Below are positions 19,101-26,590 of a DNA stretch of 64,000 nucleotides, in pieces. The stretch is from positions 1-64,000 of the forward strand of contig JAEXTV010000023.1 of the NCBI GenBank assembly GCA_023406895.1, written 5' to 3'. The notes beneath the pieces are model-generated. The model did not search any database and was not told where the DNA came from. It was given only the letters and a program-made list of their open reading frames with translations. Numbering within the stretch: the first letter of the stretch is position 1; each line of letters opens with the position of its first letter. The stretch comes from Bacillota bacterium (lineage in GTDB: Bacteria > Bacillota > Clostridia > Christensenellales > SZUA-584). The translations under genes and the position numbers were made by a program.

Positions 19101-19914
19101 GGCCAGCGTCTGCCACGGACGTTGCCCCATGGCTAAAAGAACCGGACACGAAAGACTGATTTGAACTGTAAGCGTCCACCAGCGTATAACCGTCGAGTGC
19201 CCATCCTGTAGGTGGTGTCACTGTCACTGTCCATTCAATCGTGTTGTCAGCAGCGTTATATGCGCCGCTTTTTTCGAGTGTAATCTGCGGCGGTGTGGGC
19301 GGCGTACGCCGGAAAACGATGCTTTCGCTTCCGAGAGTGAGCGTCCGCTCCGTTTCATCGCCGTATTCGATATCGTTAAATGTCCCGCTTATGCCGATTT
19401 TGCCCCACATGGCACTATGAAGTGCGACATCATCAGTAAAATCAACGCGTATGGTATTTGAATCGGCAAAACTCCATGTCCCCAAAAGCCACTGATCACC
19501 TGTGGTCTTGTCGCGGGCATAGATTTCACTTTCAGCACTGGTCGGTGTTTTAAATGTGATATCCTCCGGCAAATCGATGGTAAAAAAATTGGTTCCCGAG
19601 TATGTATTGATATCCGGCTCAACGCCGTCACTCAGACTAAATCCGTATGACAATTCGATCTTCGAACCATTCGGGATGTCTGGGTAAACGCCTCCTACGG
19701 GGTCAATCACATGCTCGTCGGGATCTTTGACCGTGATCACAGATGGCCCGCCGGCGTCGCCGATAGCCCACGCTGTCCCATGCACAATCAGGTATTCCGT
19801 ATGACCGGTTAAATCATTGGTGGACGGGCTGGCCGCCATGGCAATGCCCGCAATAACAACCTGTATAATCAAACAGACTGCCAAACCCCAAACGATATAT
19901 TTCTTCTTTTTCAT
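16090..19914 (-). CDS. Sortase-anchored Cna/SpaA-type surface adhesin
   Basis: A 1274-residue wall protein. An N-terminal signal peptide (about residues 1-28) is followed by an adhesin-like domain (about 30-200). Several DUF11/isopeptide-type modules come next, seen as repeated W(T/E)VxVNxx...DxLPxGM patterns between about 210 and 930. Three SpaA/Cna-B domains follow, with ETRAPAGY and EIKAPKGY carrying the isopeptide Glu. The C-terminus is SPDTGD (1239-1244), a hydrophobic span and a basic tail (KRIKKVR). It is presumably linked to peptidoglycan by the overlapping class B sortase. No pilin motif or second pilin gene is seen, so a single-chain adhesin is more likely than a pilus. Confidence 0.88.
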   Translation of the reverse strand: MKKKKYIVWGLAVCLIIQVVIAGIAMAASPSTNDLTGHTEYLIVHGTAWAIGDAGGPSVITVKDPDEHVIDPVGGVYPDIPNGSKIELSYGFSLSDGVEPDINTYSGTNFFTIDLPEDITFKTPTSAESEIYARDKTTGDQWLLGTWSFADSNTIRVDFTDDVALHSAMWGKIGISGTFNDIEYGDETERTLTLGSESIVFRRTPPTPPQITLEKSGAYNAADNTIEWTVTVTPPTGWALDGYTLVDAYSSNQSFVSGSFSHGATSVADAGLDLTTANQVSYTFPDTDPNTTGIQTIKYKTSPTSFGAEDGTSTAADQSTFTNAATVKHAADTLAGPVTATVQTNWITKTAPNDSDPNVIRWEVTAAVPNNGSVTGAYIHDILPIGMILDTSHPVQISLNGGALTTVESTTTNEWGKYAYTAGTFGSSGTSGTLDYRFPSGGALNRTARLVYYTKVGDPNYYINNNAAVNFRNTAQLEWTQKPTSTDPPKDYVDGNIPGSGLIGKTAQGGTENYNHQNGGYIRWTITVNRNKVTMDNMSVVDTIPAGQELVIDNAGHKFSVSKNGAADSEYTSVPASDSNLAVTDSNNFTYTFPASFTDTYTLDYYTRIVDVSAAKNDPSGLDTLYANNNVNVNFGNGASLYRGGSLVSSSGPNKTFGSQMINKGVGTYNYSDHTIKWTVSVNRNRLPLTRATMTDLLPTGMDLLVDATHPFEVLVNGVLNTSVHAPTTVAGDGRSFTYYLGDATTTDQYTISFYTHLQNAQLETQWSGTKPYTNTSQLRGDEIYDHIDASATANIANPVISKGRTYTAGSDSIDWSIVINACKIPLLNAVVTDQLDPGLQLQSSSLKLYEVAIDTSGNVQPASSGTLVTSGYTVDLPDADNSNTLSVNLPEGSTKVYRLEFTTFIISDDLNFTNNAVLSGRTDSPDGDADAQNVSVDNLWSSGGSGSYTLTVYKGDGKGNPVPGSIYQLLNFNQQPILKNGNPVTATTDSHGNAVFTNLPAWVFYAKEVYAPDGFLLNPDIFGGERLSTNKTFTTADAAALGTVSFNKVNHKGAALSGGEFTLTGEAYDNTDVSMTASSVNGKVTFSNLPIGTYTIRETRAPAGYFVSDTVLTVTVEYADVSRLGVKSTVSANQIVDQPVLWEHFGSIRLMKTKENGKPLAGAEFGLYNADGALVKSAVSLKDGNVLFEKVQFGKYTIREIKAPKGYMVSADVKTVTIDEDDVIIEAGSFVNARDTGSPDTGDNIMGYFVMALGSMAGIVVVYVINKRIKKVR

Positions 19915-20094
19915 TTGTTTTTCCCCAATCTCAAGCTTTTAAGCATCAAAAAACGAAGATAAATGACAAATCGATTTATAAAAATGATGAAAAATCAATA
20001 TGCTTTATTTTTTTCTATATTACACCGTTATTTAGAAAAGGTAAATGAAGATTGTTCTTATTTTATTGAATAGTCATATAAACAATATAAAACG

Positions 20095-20132
20095 CAACAA
20101 AAAAAGCACTGCTTAAGCAGCACTTCTTAATT
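20095..20132 (-). terminator. Intrinsic terminator after the small winged-helix-like gene
   Basis: AAGTGCTGCTTAAGCAGTGCTT read on the minus strand, followed by a run of T. The remaining bases between 19915 and 20095 are AT-rich leader of the adhesin gene without a clear promoter match. Confidence 0.65.
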
Positions 20133-20141
20133 CAGCGCGGT

Positions 20142-20411
20142 TTAACCTAATTTTCTGCAATATTCGTGGCCTTTGTTAGTAAATTCGAGCCAAAACGGAA
20201 CCTTGTTCTTCGTCTCTTTTTTGGTATGCTTTATCAGATACTCGTCATCAATGAGCTTGCGCAATGTGATAATGAAGCCTCTCCATTCATCGTCGTTCAT
20301 CGTCTCTATCAGATTATCGACGGCAAATGTCAGCGACACGCCATCGGGCAGCTGCTTTTCAATTTCCGCTAATTTTTTTAAAACCTTTTCTTCTTGACCA
20401 TTGCTTAACAT
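20142..20411 (-). CDS. Small hypothetical protein, possibly winged helix
   Basis: An 89-residue protein opening with MLSNGQEEKVLKKLAEIEKQ. DDEWRGFIITLRKLIDDEYL and WLEFTNKGHEYCRKLG in the second half look like the helix and wing of a winged-helix fold, but no family is recognised. The start is uncertain. ATG at 20411 is 16 bases from GAGGAGG, which is long; a non-standard ATA codon or the ATG at 20465 are alternatives. It has its own terminator and no operon partner. Confidence 0.5.
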   Translation of the reverse strand: MLSNGQEEKVLKKLAEIEKQLPDGVSLTFAVDNLIETMNDDEWRGFIITLRKLIDDEYLIKHTKKETKNKVPFWLEFTNKGHEYCRKLG

Positions 20412-20710
20412 GATGTTTATTCGTATGCCTCCTCGAGTTGTCAAACCGCACGACTTATTATACACAGTTTAAGCCGGAACACAAGAGGAGATTCGTCCAT
20501 CTTTCTTCAGAATATTTTCATTATTATTATATTAAGCGTTTTTTCAAGCCGAAATGCCCATTTTGGATTGTAATATTAACCATCTATCCGCTGTGCTTTC
20601 ATCGTCAATCTTTCAGGCTTCACAGATGATTTGCGCCCGTATGGAACGCCTGACAGGTTGGAATTATGACCCGAAAACATAGCTTATACTGATGCAAAAC
20701 AGAAAACTTA

Positions 20711-20744
20711 AAAAGACGGAACGGCTGTGAGCCATCCCGTCTGT
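20711..20744 (-). terminator. Intrinsic terminator of the acyl-CoA synthetase gene
   Basis: On the minus strand AGACGGGATGGCT and AGCCGTTCCGTCT pair and are followed by TTTTT. The gap from 20466 to 20711 shows no gene. Confidence 0.7.
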
Positions 20745-20757
20745 GGTTTGTTCATTT

Positions 20758-22419
20758 TCAGGCGTCGCCCTCTTCGCCCGCCGCAAGGCCCAGTTCCTGC
20801 TCGCCCCATTCGCGCAGCTTATATTTTTGTATTTTGCCGCTGGCCGTCATGGGGAACGTATCCACAAAGCGCACATAACGCGGCGCTTTGTGCTTGGAAA
20901 GGCCGTCCTTCACGAACTGGATCATGCTTTCCTCGGTCTCGGCAGCACCGGGCTTTAATATGATGCATGCAAGCACCTCTTCGCCGTATTTATGGTCTCG
21001 AACGCCCACCACCTGCACGTCCGTGACCGACGGATGCGTATAGAGGAACTCTTCGATTTCGCGCGGGTAAATATTCTCGCCGCCCCGAATAATCATGTCC
21101 TTTAAACGCCCGGTGATTCTGTAATAACCGTTCTCGTCGCGAATACCCAGGTCCCCTGTATGCAGCCAGCCGTCCCTGTCAATCACCTGTGCGGTGGCTT
21201 CGGGCATTTTGTAATACCCTTTCATCACATGATAACCGCGCGTGACGATTTCGCCGACCGCATTCGGCGGTACATCATTGCCCGTTTCCGGGTCAATCAC
21301 CTTGGCTTCCACATTCGGATACGCGCGGCCGACCGTGGACACACGAATCTCGAGCGGATCGTTCACGGTGGACTGTGTGATGCCCGGCGACGATTCAGTC
21401 TGCCCGTAAACACTCGTGATGTGGCGCATGTTCATCTTATCGGCAGCCGCCTTCATCACCTCAACAGGGCATGTGGAGCCCGCCATAATGCCGGTGCGCA
21501 TATGCGACAGATCGTATTTGGGGAAATCGGGATGCTCCATCATGGCGATAAACATCGTCGGCACGCCGTGAAACGCCGTGCATTTCTCGGATTCGAGCAC
21601 ACCGAGCACGCGCGTGGGATGGAAATGGTCCACAAACACCATCGTTGTATCGTTCGTGATGGAAGCCATCACACCCAGCACACACCCGAAGCAATGGAAC
21701 AGCGGCACCGTAATGCAAAGGCGGTCCTGCGCGGAAAACGCCATCGATTCGCCGATGATTTTTCCGTTGTTGATCAGGTTAAAATGCGTGAGCATCACGC
21801 CCTTGGGAAATCCGGTTGTTCCGGATGTATACTGCATGTTGATGACGTCGTGCGGGTCACATTCCGCCTGACGTGCCGCACGTTCTTCCTCGCTCACCTT
21901 TTCGGAGAGCGCGAGCACATCGCTCCAATGATACATGCCGGGATGTTTCTCTTCATCCAGAAAAACGACGGTTTTTAAGAACGGCAGCTTCTTGCTGTTT
22001 AATTTGCCGGGCTCGCATTTGCTCAGTTCAGGGCAAACGGCATTGATGTGATCAACATAGTTGTTGTCCTTTGTGCCGCCCATCATGATGAGCATGGTGG
22101 AATCGGACTGTTTGAGCAGGTATTCGAGCTCAAACTTTTTGTAGTTGGTATTGACCGTCACGAGCACAGCACCGATTTTGGCCGTGGCAAACTGCGTCTG
22201 CACCCACTGCGGATAGTTTGTCGCCCAGATAGCCACATGATCGCCCTTCTTGATGCCCATTGCCATCAGCCCGCGCGCCACGCGGTCGCACTCGGCTTTA
22301 AACGCGGACGTTGTGAAGCGCAGCCCTTCCAAAGGATGAATGCTGCATTCCTTATCCGGATATTCCTTCGCTTTCATATCCAGCCAATTGCCTATGGTCA
22401 TGTGAATAAATTCCGGCAT
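20758..22419 (-). CDS. Acyl-CoA synthetase (AMP-binding, medium/long-chain type)
   Basis: A 553-residue ANL-superfamily enzyme that activates a carboxylic acid with ATP to an acyl adenylate and then to acyl-CoA. It has the P-loop YTSGTTGFPKGV (about residue 195), YGQTES, GWLHTGDLG, the hinge GRLKDMIIRGGENIYP, and the catalytic Lys in TASGKIQK near the C-terminus. The length is normal. The start is the ATG at 22419, after GGAGGGG. It is the only gene behind a complete T-box leader (22471-22740), which is unexpected for a fatty-acid-type ligase. The natural acid is unknown; the T-box suggests a link to an amino acid or its catabolic acid. Confidence 0.88.
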   Translation of the reverse strand: MPEFIHMTIGNWLDMKAKEYPDKECSIHPLEGLRFTTSAFKAECDRVARGLMAMGIKKGDHVAIWATNYPQWVQTQFATAKIGAVLVTVNTNYKKFELEYLLKQSDSTMLIMMGGTKDNNYVDHINAVCPELSKCEPGKLNSKKLPFLKTVVFLDEEKHPGMYHWSDVLALSEKVSEEERAARQAECDPHDVINMQYTSGTTGFPKGVMLTHFNLINNGKIIGESMAFSAQDRLCITVPLFHCFGCVLGVMASITNDTTMVFVDHFHPTRVLGVLESEKCTAFHGVPTMFIAMMEHPDFPKYDLSHMRTGIMAGSTCPVEVMKAAADKMNMRHITSVYGQTESSPGITQSTVNDPLEIRVSTVGRAYPNVEAKVIDPETGNDVPPNAVGEIVTRGYHVMKGYYKMPEATAQVIDRDGWLHTGDLGIRDENGYYRITGRLKDMIIRGGENIYPREIEEFLYTHPSVTDVQVVGVRDHKYGEEVLACIILKPGAAETEESMIQFVKDGLSKHKAPRYVRFVDTFPMTASGKIQKYKLREWGEQELGLAAGEEGDA

Positions 22420-22470
22420 GGTATCCCCTCCATATTATACTTAAAACTAATTGCCTCACTTTTTGGTATA

Positions 22471-22740
22471 AAAAAAGCCTTCGTCCATACAGAGACGAAA
22501 GGCTTCGCGGTACCACTCTGCTTGCGGGAACACGCCCGCCAGCTCAAACAAGGGCTTATGGCCTAAAGCCGCTACCCTTTCCTTAACTAACGCATAAGGG
22601 GGGCGTCAGCACCTACTCATTTCAGTACTGAAGCTCCGGGGCGAGTTCACCTTGCTGCCGCGTCCGCCTTGCACCATCCGGCGGCTCTCTTCACGCTGGC
22701 TCACCAAGCTACTGATCCCCATCACAGCCGATAAAATTTA
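22471..22740 (-). promoter_or_regulatory. T-box riboswitch in front of the acyl-CoA synthetase gene
   Basis: On the minus strand the leader carries the T-box core GAGTGGTACCGCG (22506-22518). It is followed by a terminator with arms GACGAAGGCTT and its partner, then a T run (22471-22505). The stem I landmarks AGTAGCTTGG, GAGAGCC, GGTGAACTCGCC and GGAGC are present. The candidate specifier lies in TTCAGTACTGAA (22621-22632): AGU (Ser) or GUA (Val); I cannot decide by eye. T-boxes bind uncharged tRNA and stop termination. The gene starts about 50 bases after the terminator. Confidence 0.9.
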
Positions 22741-22751
22741 TAATTAAATTT

Positions 22752-22780
22752 ATTATATGATAGGCTGGAAATCATGTCAA
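22752..22780 (-). promoter_or_regulatory. Promoter of the T-box/acyl-CoA synthetase transcript
   Basis: On the minus strand a perfect TTGACA (22775-22780), 17-bp spacer and TATAAT (22752-22757). This places the start of transcription at the beginning of the T-box stem I. Confidence 0.8.
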
Positions 22781-22967
22781 CTATGACAGGCTTTTTTCTT
22801 TGTTAAATAGAGTTTTGTCAACCGCTTAAATTGGATCACTCTCCCATAACTTGTACAAATATGGACATTTTTAAATGTTTGCTATATAGTTGATGGTAAC
22901 CGGTAAATACGGCATCGCAGCATTGACGATCTTGCGCATAATGATTAATGATTCTAAGAGGACTGAC

Positions 22968-23444
22968 ATGAAAAAAGATTTGGGCGAAGCGCCGCTGACA
23001 ATCGGCGGATGGCTGTTTCTCATCGCCTCGCGGCTCATATTTGGCATTGCAAACAGTGGCAGCTCCCTTTTTCAAGTCTTTGATTTGCAGCCGGACTTGC
23101 CAACCCGGATGATACAAATCCTGTCCGCACTCCTTGTTGTCTTCGCTTTTGTTGCATGCACGTTTCTATTAAAAAGGCATAAAGCTTTTCCGGTCAGCTT
23201 TATTATATTTAATTCGTGCTCTATCGTCTTTAACATATTCGCGGTTTGCATATCCCTCGCCGCAGGTGTCGCCCCATTAAATACATTTCTGTTACTGTCC
23301 GCCGCAATCCCCGCAGTCAGCGGTACTGTGTGCATTGTATACACGCTGCGTTCAGAGCGCGTGAAAAAAACTTTCGTCTTCACTTGGAATGAAAAGCCCG
23401 ATAAACGGTTTGTCGACAAAGCAAACCAGTCAGCACAAACATAA
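22968..23444 (+). CDS. DUF2569-like membrane protein
   Basis: A 158-residue membrane protein with about four hydrophobic segments. It opens with LGEAPLTIGGWLFLIASRL and ends with SERVKKTFV, both reminiscent of the DUF2569 family, whose function is unknown. The start is the ATG at 22968, preceded by AAGAGGA. A degenerate second copy follows at 23527-23970 in the same orientation. The family call is by pattern only. Confidence 0.62.
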   Translation: MKKDLGEAPLTIGGWLFLIASRLIFGIANSGSSLFQVFDLQPDLPTRMIQILSALLVVFAFVACTFLLKRHKAFPVSFIIFNSCSIVFNIFAVCISLAAGVAPLNTFLLLSAAIPAVSGTVCIVYTLRSERVKKTFVFTWNEKPDKRFVDKANQSAQT

Positions 23445-23526
23445 ACACCCGTATATTAACGAGTTGATTACAGGCACGCTTATACCGGCTGTTACAGATA
23501 TTCAGCCATGATGACTTTAGGGGGCT

Positions 23527-23970
23527 ATGAAAAAAGATTTGGGCGAAGCGCCGCTGACAATCGACGGATGGCTGATTGTTATCGGCATACGTTTTTTCGT
23601 TATCACAATGGTTATCGGCAACGATGCCGTCAGAACACTCCATATGAAGTTTAATGCTTTGCAATTACTGTTTATACTCTTATTTATGTATACTTTTATT
23701 GTTCTCGTATTTTTCTCCTAAAGGCACAAAGCCTTCCCCGTCACTTATATCATCATTGAGTCCTTATTGTTGCTTTGCGGTATCATAAGTTTGATTGTGA
23801 ATTTAAAATTCTCCAGTGTCAATGTGATACTCGCTGCAGCCATCCCGGTCGCAATAGGCGGCATATGCATTGCTGACATGTGCCGATCCAAGCGCGTGAA
23901 AAAAACCTTCGTTTGCTGCTGGTTTGGAAAGCGCGATCAGCGGCTTGTTGATAAAGCAAACAATATCTAA
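23527..23970 (+). pseudogene. Second DUF2569-like copy, interrupted by a stop codon
   Basis: A tandem paralogue of the gene at 22968-23444. The first ten codons are almost identical (MKKDLGEAPLTI), and RHKAFPV and the SKRVKKTFV-type tail match at the expected distance. An in-frame TAA at 23719-23721 sits where the intact copy has AAA (Lys) before AGGCAC, and the frame continues unchanged to 23970. A single A-to-T change therefore explains the break, assuming the copy was once intact. The copy also lacks part of the middle present in the first gene. Confidence 0.72.
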
Positions 23971-23983
23971 ATAAGAAATCAAA

Positions 23984-24206
23984 ACCACCAGTTGAACTGG
24001 TGGTATGCACTAGCCTAAAAGGGCATATTACTGGCCAGCGTCTCAAGACGCACTGAATATTTCGCCAATTGCATTAGTTGCCCTACAACTACTAAAGCAG
24101 TCGTCTCGATCGCTGCTTTTTGCTTTGAGTCACTTGAAAATTGTCATTCGCTTCGCTCAATTCTTTAAGCTAAAGCATTCTTTAACTCACACCAGCAGAG
24201 CTGGTG
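23984..24206. mobile_element. Short non-autonomous IS200/IS605-like element
   Basis: The left side is a perfect 10-bp palindrome with a one-base loop (23984-24004: ACCACCAGTT, G, AACTGGTGGT). The right side is CACCAGC-AGA-GCTGGTG (24190-24206). The 220 bases between have no transposase frame. The right end resembles the hairpin region at 57-76. This looks like a palindrome-associated, transposase-less derivative; the interior could hold a structured RNA, which I cannot confirm. Confidence 0.45.
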
Positions 24207-24233
24207 GATTCTAACGCTAAAGCACAACGGAAA

Positions 24234-24258
24234 GGCCGGGAGACGGCTTCTCCCGGCC
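24234..24258 (-). terminator. Terminator of the glnK-amtB operon
   Basis: A 10-bp stem (GGCCGGGAGA and TCTCCCGGCC) around a 5-base loop, followed by TTTCC on the minus strand. It lies 34 bases after the amtB stop codon. Confidence 0.6.
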
Positions 24259-24291
24259 TCGCCGCGTTTTGATTTTTGAAAGACTGATAGG

Positions 24292-25893
24292 CTACACGCC
24301 GAAACTTGATCCCTTATTGACAGTCACCTTATCGGCAGTCATCGACGTAAAACCATCGAAGTCCTGGCCGGAAAGCTGGAAGTTCGGATAGGCGTAAGCG
24401 CCCATCTCCGGCAGATCAAGTCCGCTGACTTCCGCTTCCTTGGAAACCCGGATGCCCATTGTTTTATCGAGCAGCTTAATGAACAGATACGAAGAGCCAA
24501 AGCCCCAGACGATCAGTGTGCCGATGCATATCAGCTGCGCAACCAGTTGGCCGGGGTCGCCATAGAACAGGCCGCGCACTGCACCGGCCACGCCGTTGAA
24601 GCCGTCGCCATAGGTGCCGTCCGCAAACAGCCCGAGTGCGAGTATGCCCCAGATGCCGTTCACACCGTGAACGGAGATCGCACCCACAGGGTCGTCGAGC
24701 TTGCAGCGATGCTCAAAAAAGTGTACCGCGATGCATACCAAAAGACCCGCCACCACGCCGATAAAGGCTGCCGCGAGGCTATTCACAAATGCGCACGGCG
24801 CTGTGATGGCCACAAGGCCGGCCAGCGCGCCGTTGCACGTCATTGACGGGTCGGGCTTACCGTACTTAGCCCACATATAGAACATGGATACCGTGCCGCC
24901 AACCGCACCTGCAATCATCGTGTTGGTTGCCACAACGGAGAGACGGAAATCTGCGCCGCAAAGCGTGCTGCCCGCATTAAACGCGAACCAGCAGAAGAAC
25001 AGCAGTATGGTACCGAACATCGCCATTGGCAGATGATGGCCCGGAAAAGCGTTGGGCGTGCCGTCTTTTCTGAATTTGCCGATACGCGGCCCGATAATGA
25101 TGGCGCTGGAAAGAGCAATCATACCACCCATGCCATGCACAACAGACGACCCCGCGAAGTCAAGCGCGCCGTGCCCGAGGCCAAAGTTGGCGCCCATTGT
25201 GGCAAGCCAGCCGCCGCCCCACATCCAGTTACCAAACAAAGGATAGAAGACCATTGAAATAAAGAATGATATGATCACAACCGCAGAGAACTTGACGCGT
25301 TCCGCCATCGCGCCCGTCGGAATTGTGCATGTCGTATCCATAAAAACCATCTGGAAGAAGAACAGCGCGAATATACCCACATCGTACGTATCACCCGCGA
25401 GCAGGAAGCCCGATGTTCCGATGATACTGCCAAAACCGTCGATCGCGACACCGCTCGAGAGCGCGGCCGTACCGGCACCGAGATAAGAGTTGCCGCCGCA
25501 GTTGCCGAACTGGAACGCAAAACCCACAAGGAAATAACCGATTGCGCCGATCAGGAAAACCATAAAGTTCATCGCGATGGTATGCAGCGCGTTCTTGGCC
25601 TGTGTGAAGCCCGTCTCCACGAGTGCGAAGCCGGCCTGAAAGAAGAACACCAGCATACCGCAGAGCAATACCCATACATAGTTAAGTCCGATCGAGGTCT
25701 TCTCAGACTGCGCCGCCACATTTTCAAGCGTCACGCTGGACGGATCGGCAATGACAGCCGTATTTGCGCCGCCCGGGTCTGCCACGGCATCCGGGTTGTC
25801 TATCGGAGATACAACCAGCCCGAGCGCCACACCCAATGCCGCAAGAACCAATACAAAAATCACACCGAAAACCACTATTTTCTTGTTTTTCAT
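24292..25893 (-). CDS. amtB: Ammonium transporter
   Basis: A 533-residue Amt/MEP/Rh-family channel that conducts ammonium across the membrane. The two pore histidines are in SSVVHGMGGM and ISVHGVNGIWG, and ETGFTQAKN near residue 94 is typical of the family. It is about 100 residues longer than E. coli AmtB, mainly through an N-terminal membrane or signal segment plus a linker (about residues 1-65). It follows glnK and a small membrane protein in one operon, the usual pairing with its P-II regulator. Confidence 0.93.
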   Translation of the reverse strand: MKNKKIVVFGVIFVLVLAALGVALGLVVSPIDNPDAVADPGGANTAVIADPSSVTLENVAAQSEKTSIGLNYVWVLLCGMLVFFFQAGFALVETGFTQAKNALHTIAMNFMVFLIGAIGYFLVGFAFQFGNCGGNSYLGAGTAALSSGVAIDGFGSIIGTSGFLLAGDTYDVGIFALFFFQMVFMDTTCTIPTGAMAERVKFSAVVIISFFISMVFYPLFGNWMWGGGWLATMGANFGLGHGALDFAGSSVVHGMGGMIALSSAIIIGPRIGKFRKDGTPNAFPGHHLPMAMFGTILLFFCWFAFNAGSTLCGADFRLSVVATNTMIAGAVGGTVSMFYMWAKYGKPDPSMTCNGALAGLVAITAPCAFVNSLAAAFIGVVAGLLVCIAVHFFEHRCKLDDPVGAISVHGVNGIWGILALGLFADGTYGDGFNGVAGAVRGLFYGDPGQLVAQLICIGTLIVWGFGSSYLFIKLLDKTMGIRVSKEAEVSGLDLPEMGAYAYPNFQLSGQDFDGFTSMTADKVTVNKGSSFGV

Positions 25894-25913
25894 TTATATA
25901 ATTCTCCTTTATG

Positions 25914-26216
25914 TTACTTAGTCAGCCCAACGGCTTTTCTTTTTACGGGTTTGAAGTTTCTCCATGAGAAGGTTTTGCCGCCGATGACGCTGCCCATCTT
26001 AAGCGAGGCAAGGCAGTAGCGAACCCCTAGGAAAGTGCCCACAGCCGCGAAAACCACACCCGGGATTTCGGCGCTCATCACCGAAAAATTGACGTTGCGA
26101 ACGATTGAGTACACGCCGAACGCCACACTTAATACCGTAATCAAGGATGAGACCGCGAGCAGGACGCCAAAGGCCACTGCACCGTGTTTGTTAGAGCGCG
26201 CTTTCACCGTTCTCAC
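25914..26216 (-). CDS. Small two-helix membrane protein between glnK and amtB
   Basis: A 100-residue protein with two hydrophobic segments (about residues 13-38 and 47-68) and basic ends. No family is recognised. The GTG start at 26216 overlaps the 3' end of glnK by 26 bp, and the stop lies 20 bases before amtB, so it is made from the same message. It could be an accessory or assembly factor for the ammonium channel. The usual glnK-amtB pair has no such gene between. Confidence 0.6.
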   Translation of the reverse strand: MRTVKARSNKHGAVAFGVLLAVSSLITVLSVAFGVYSIVRNVNFSVMSAEIPGVVFAAVGTFLGVRYCLASLKMGSVIGGKTFSWRNFKPVKRKAVGLTK

Positions 26217-26529
26217 CTGTCCTTACCCGGTAGGCATCCGACACGTCGCTGACGAATATCTTGCCATCGCCGATTTTACCTGTTTTGAGTCTTTCAGAAA
26301 CGGTTTGAATGACCTTGTCAACCGCTTCATCCTTCACGACTGTCTCCACCTTCATTTTGGGGAGAAGATTAATGTGGTACGCGACCCCTCTGTAACTCTC
26401 CGTGAGGCCTTTTTGTGAGCCGCAGCCCATAACGGACGTCACAGTCATGCCCTTGATGTCAAGCGCGTTTAAGACCTCCTTGACATCTTCCAACCTTTCC
26501 GGCCTGATAATGAATTCAAGCTTTTTCAA
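26191..26529 (-). CDS. glnK: P-II nitrogen regulatory protein
   Basis: A 112-residue P-II signal protein that senses 2-oxoglutarate and ATP/ADP and blocks AmtB when nitrogen is ample. The T-loop reads GSQKGLTESYRGVAY, with the tyrosine equivalent to Tyr51 retained. The B-loop is TGKIGDGKIFV and the C-loop VRTGE. The start is TTG at 26529, eight bases after AAGGAGG. It heads the operon with the small membrane gene and amtB, and is preceded by a leader with an intrinsic terminator at 26552-26590. Confidence 0.92.
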   Translation of the reverse strand: MKKLEFIIRPERLEDVKEVLNALDIKGMTVTSVMGCGSQKGLTESYRGVAYHINLLPKMKVETVVKDEAVDKVIQTVSERLKTGKIGDGKIFVSDVSDAYRVRTGENGESAL

Positions 26530-26551
26530 AATCCGATCCTCCTTTTTTTAA

Positions 26552-26590
26552 TAAAAAAAACGACGGCGCTTTCTTTTGAAAGCGCCGTCG
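26552..26590 (-). terminator. Intrinsic terminator inside the glnK-amtB leader
   Basis: A perfect 13-bp stem (CGACGGCGCTTTC and GAAAGCGCCGTCG, loop of 4) followed on the minus strand by eight T. It lies only 22 bases before the glnK start codon, between promoter and gene, with no minus-strand gene upstream to terminate. This makes it a candidate attenuator. Confidence 0.75.
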
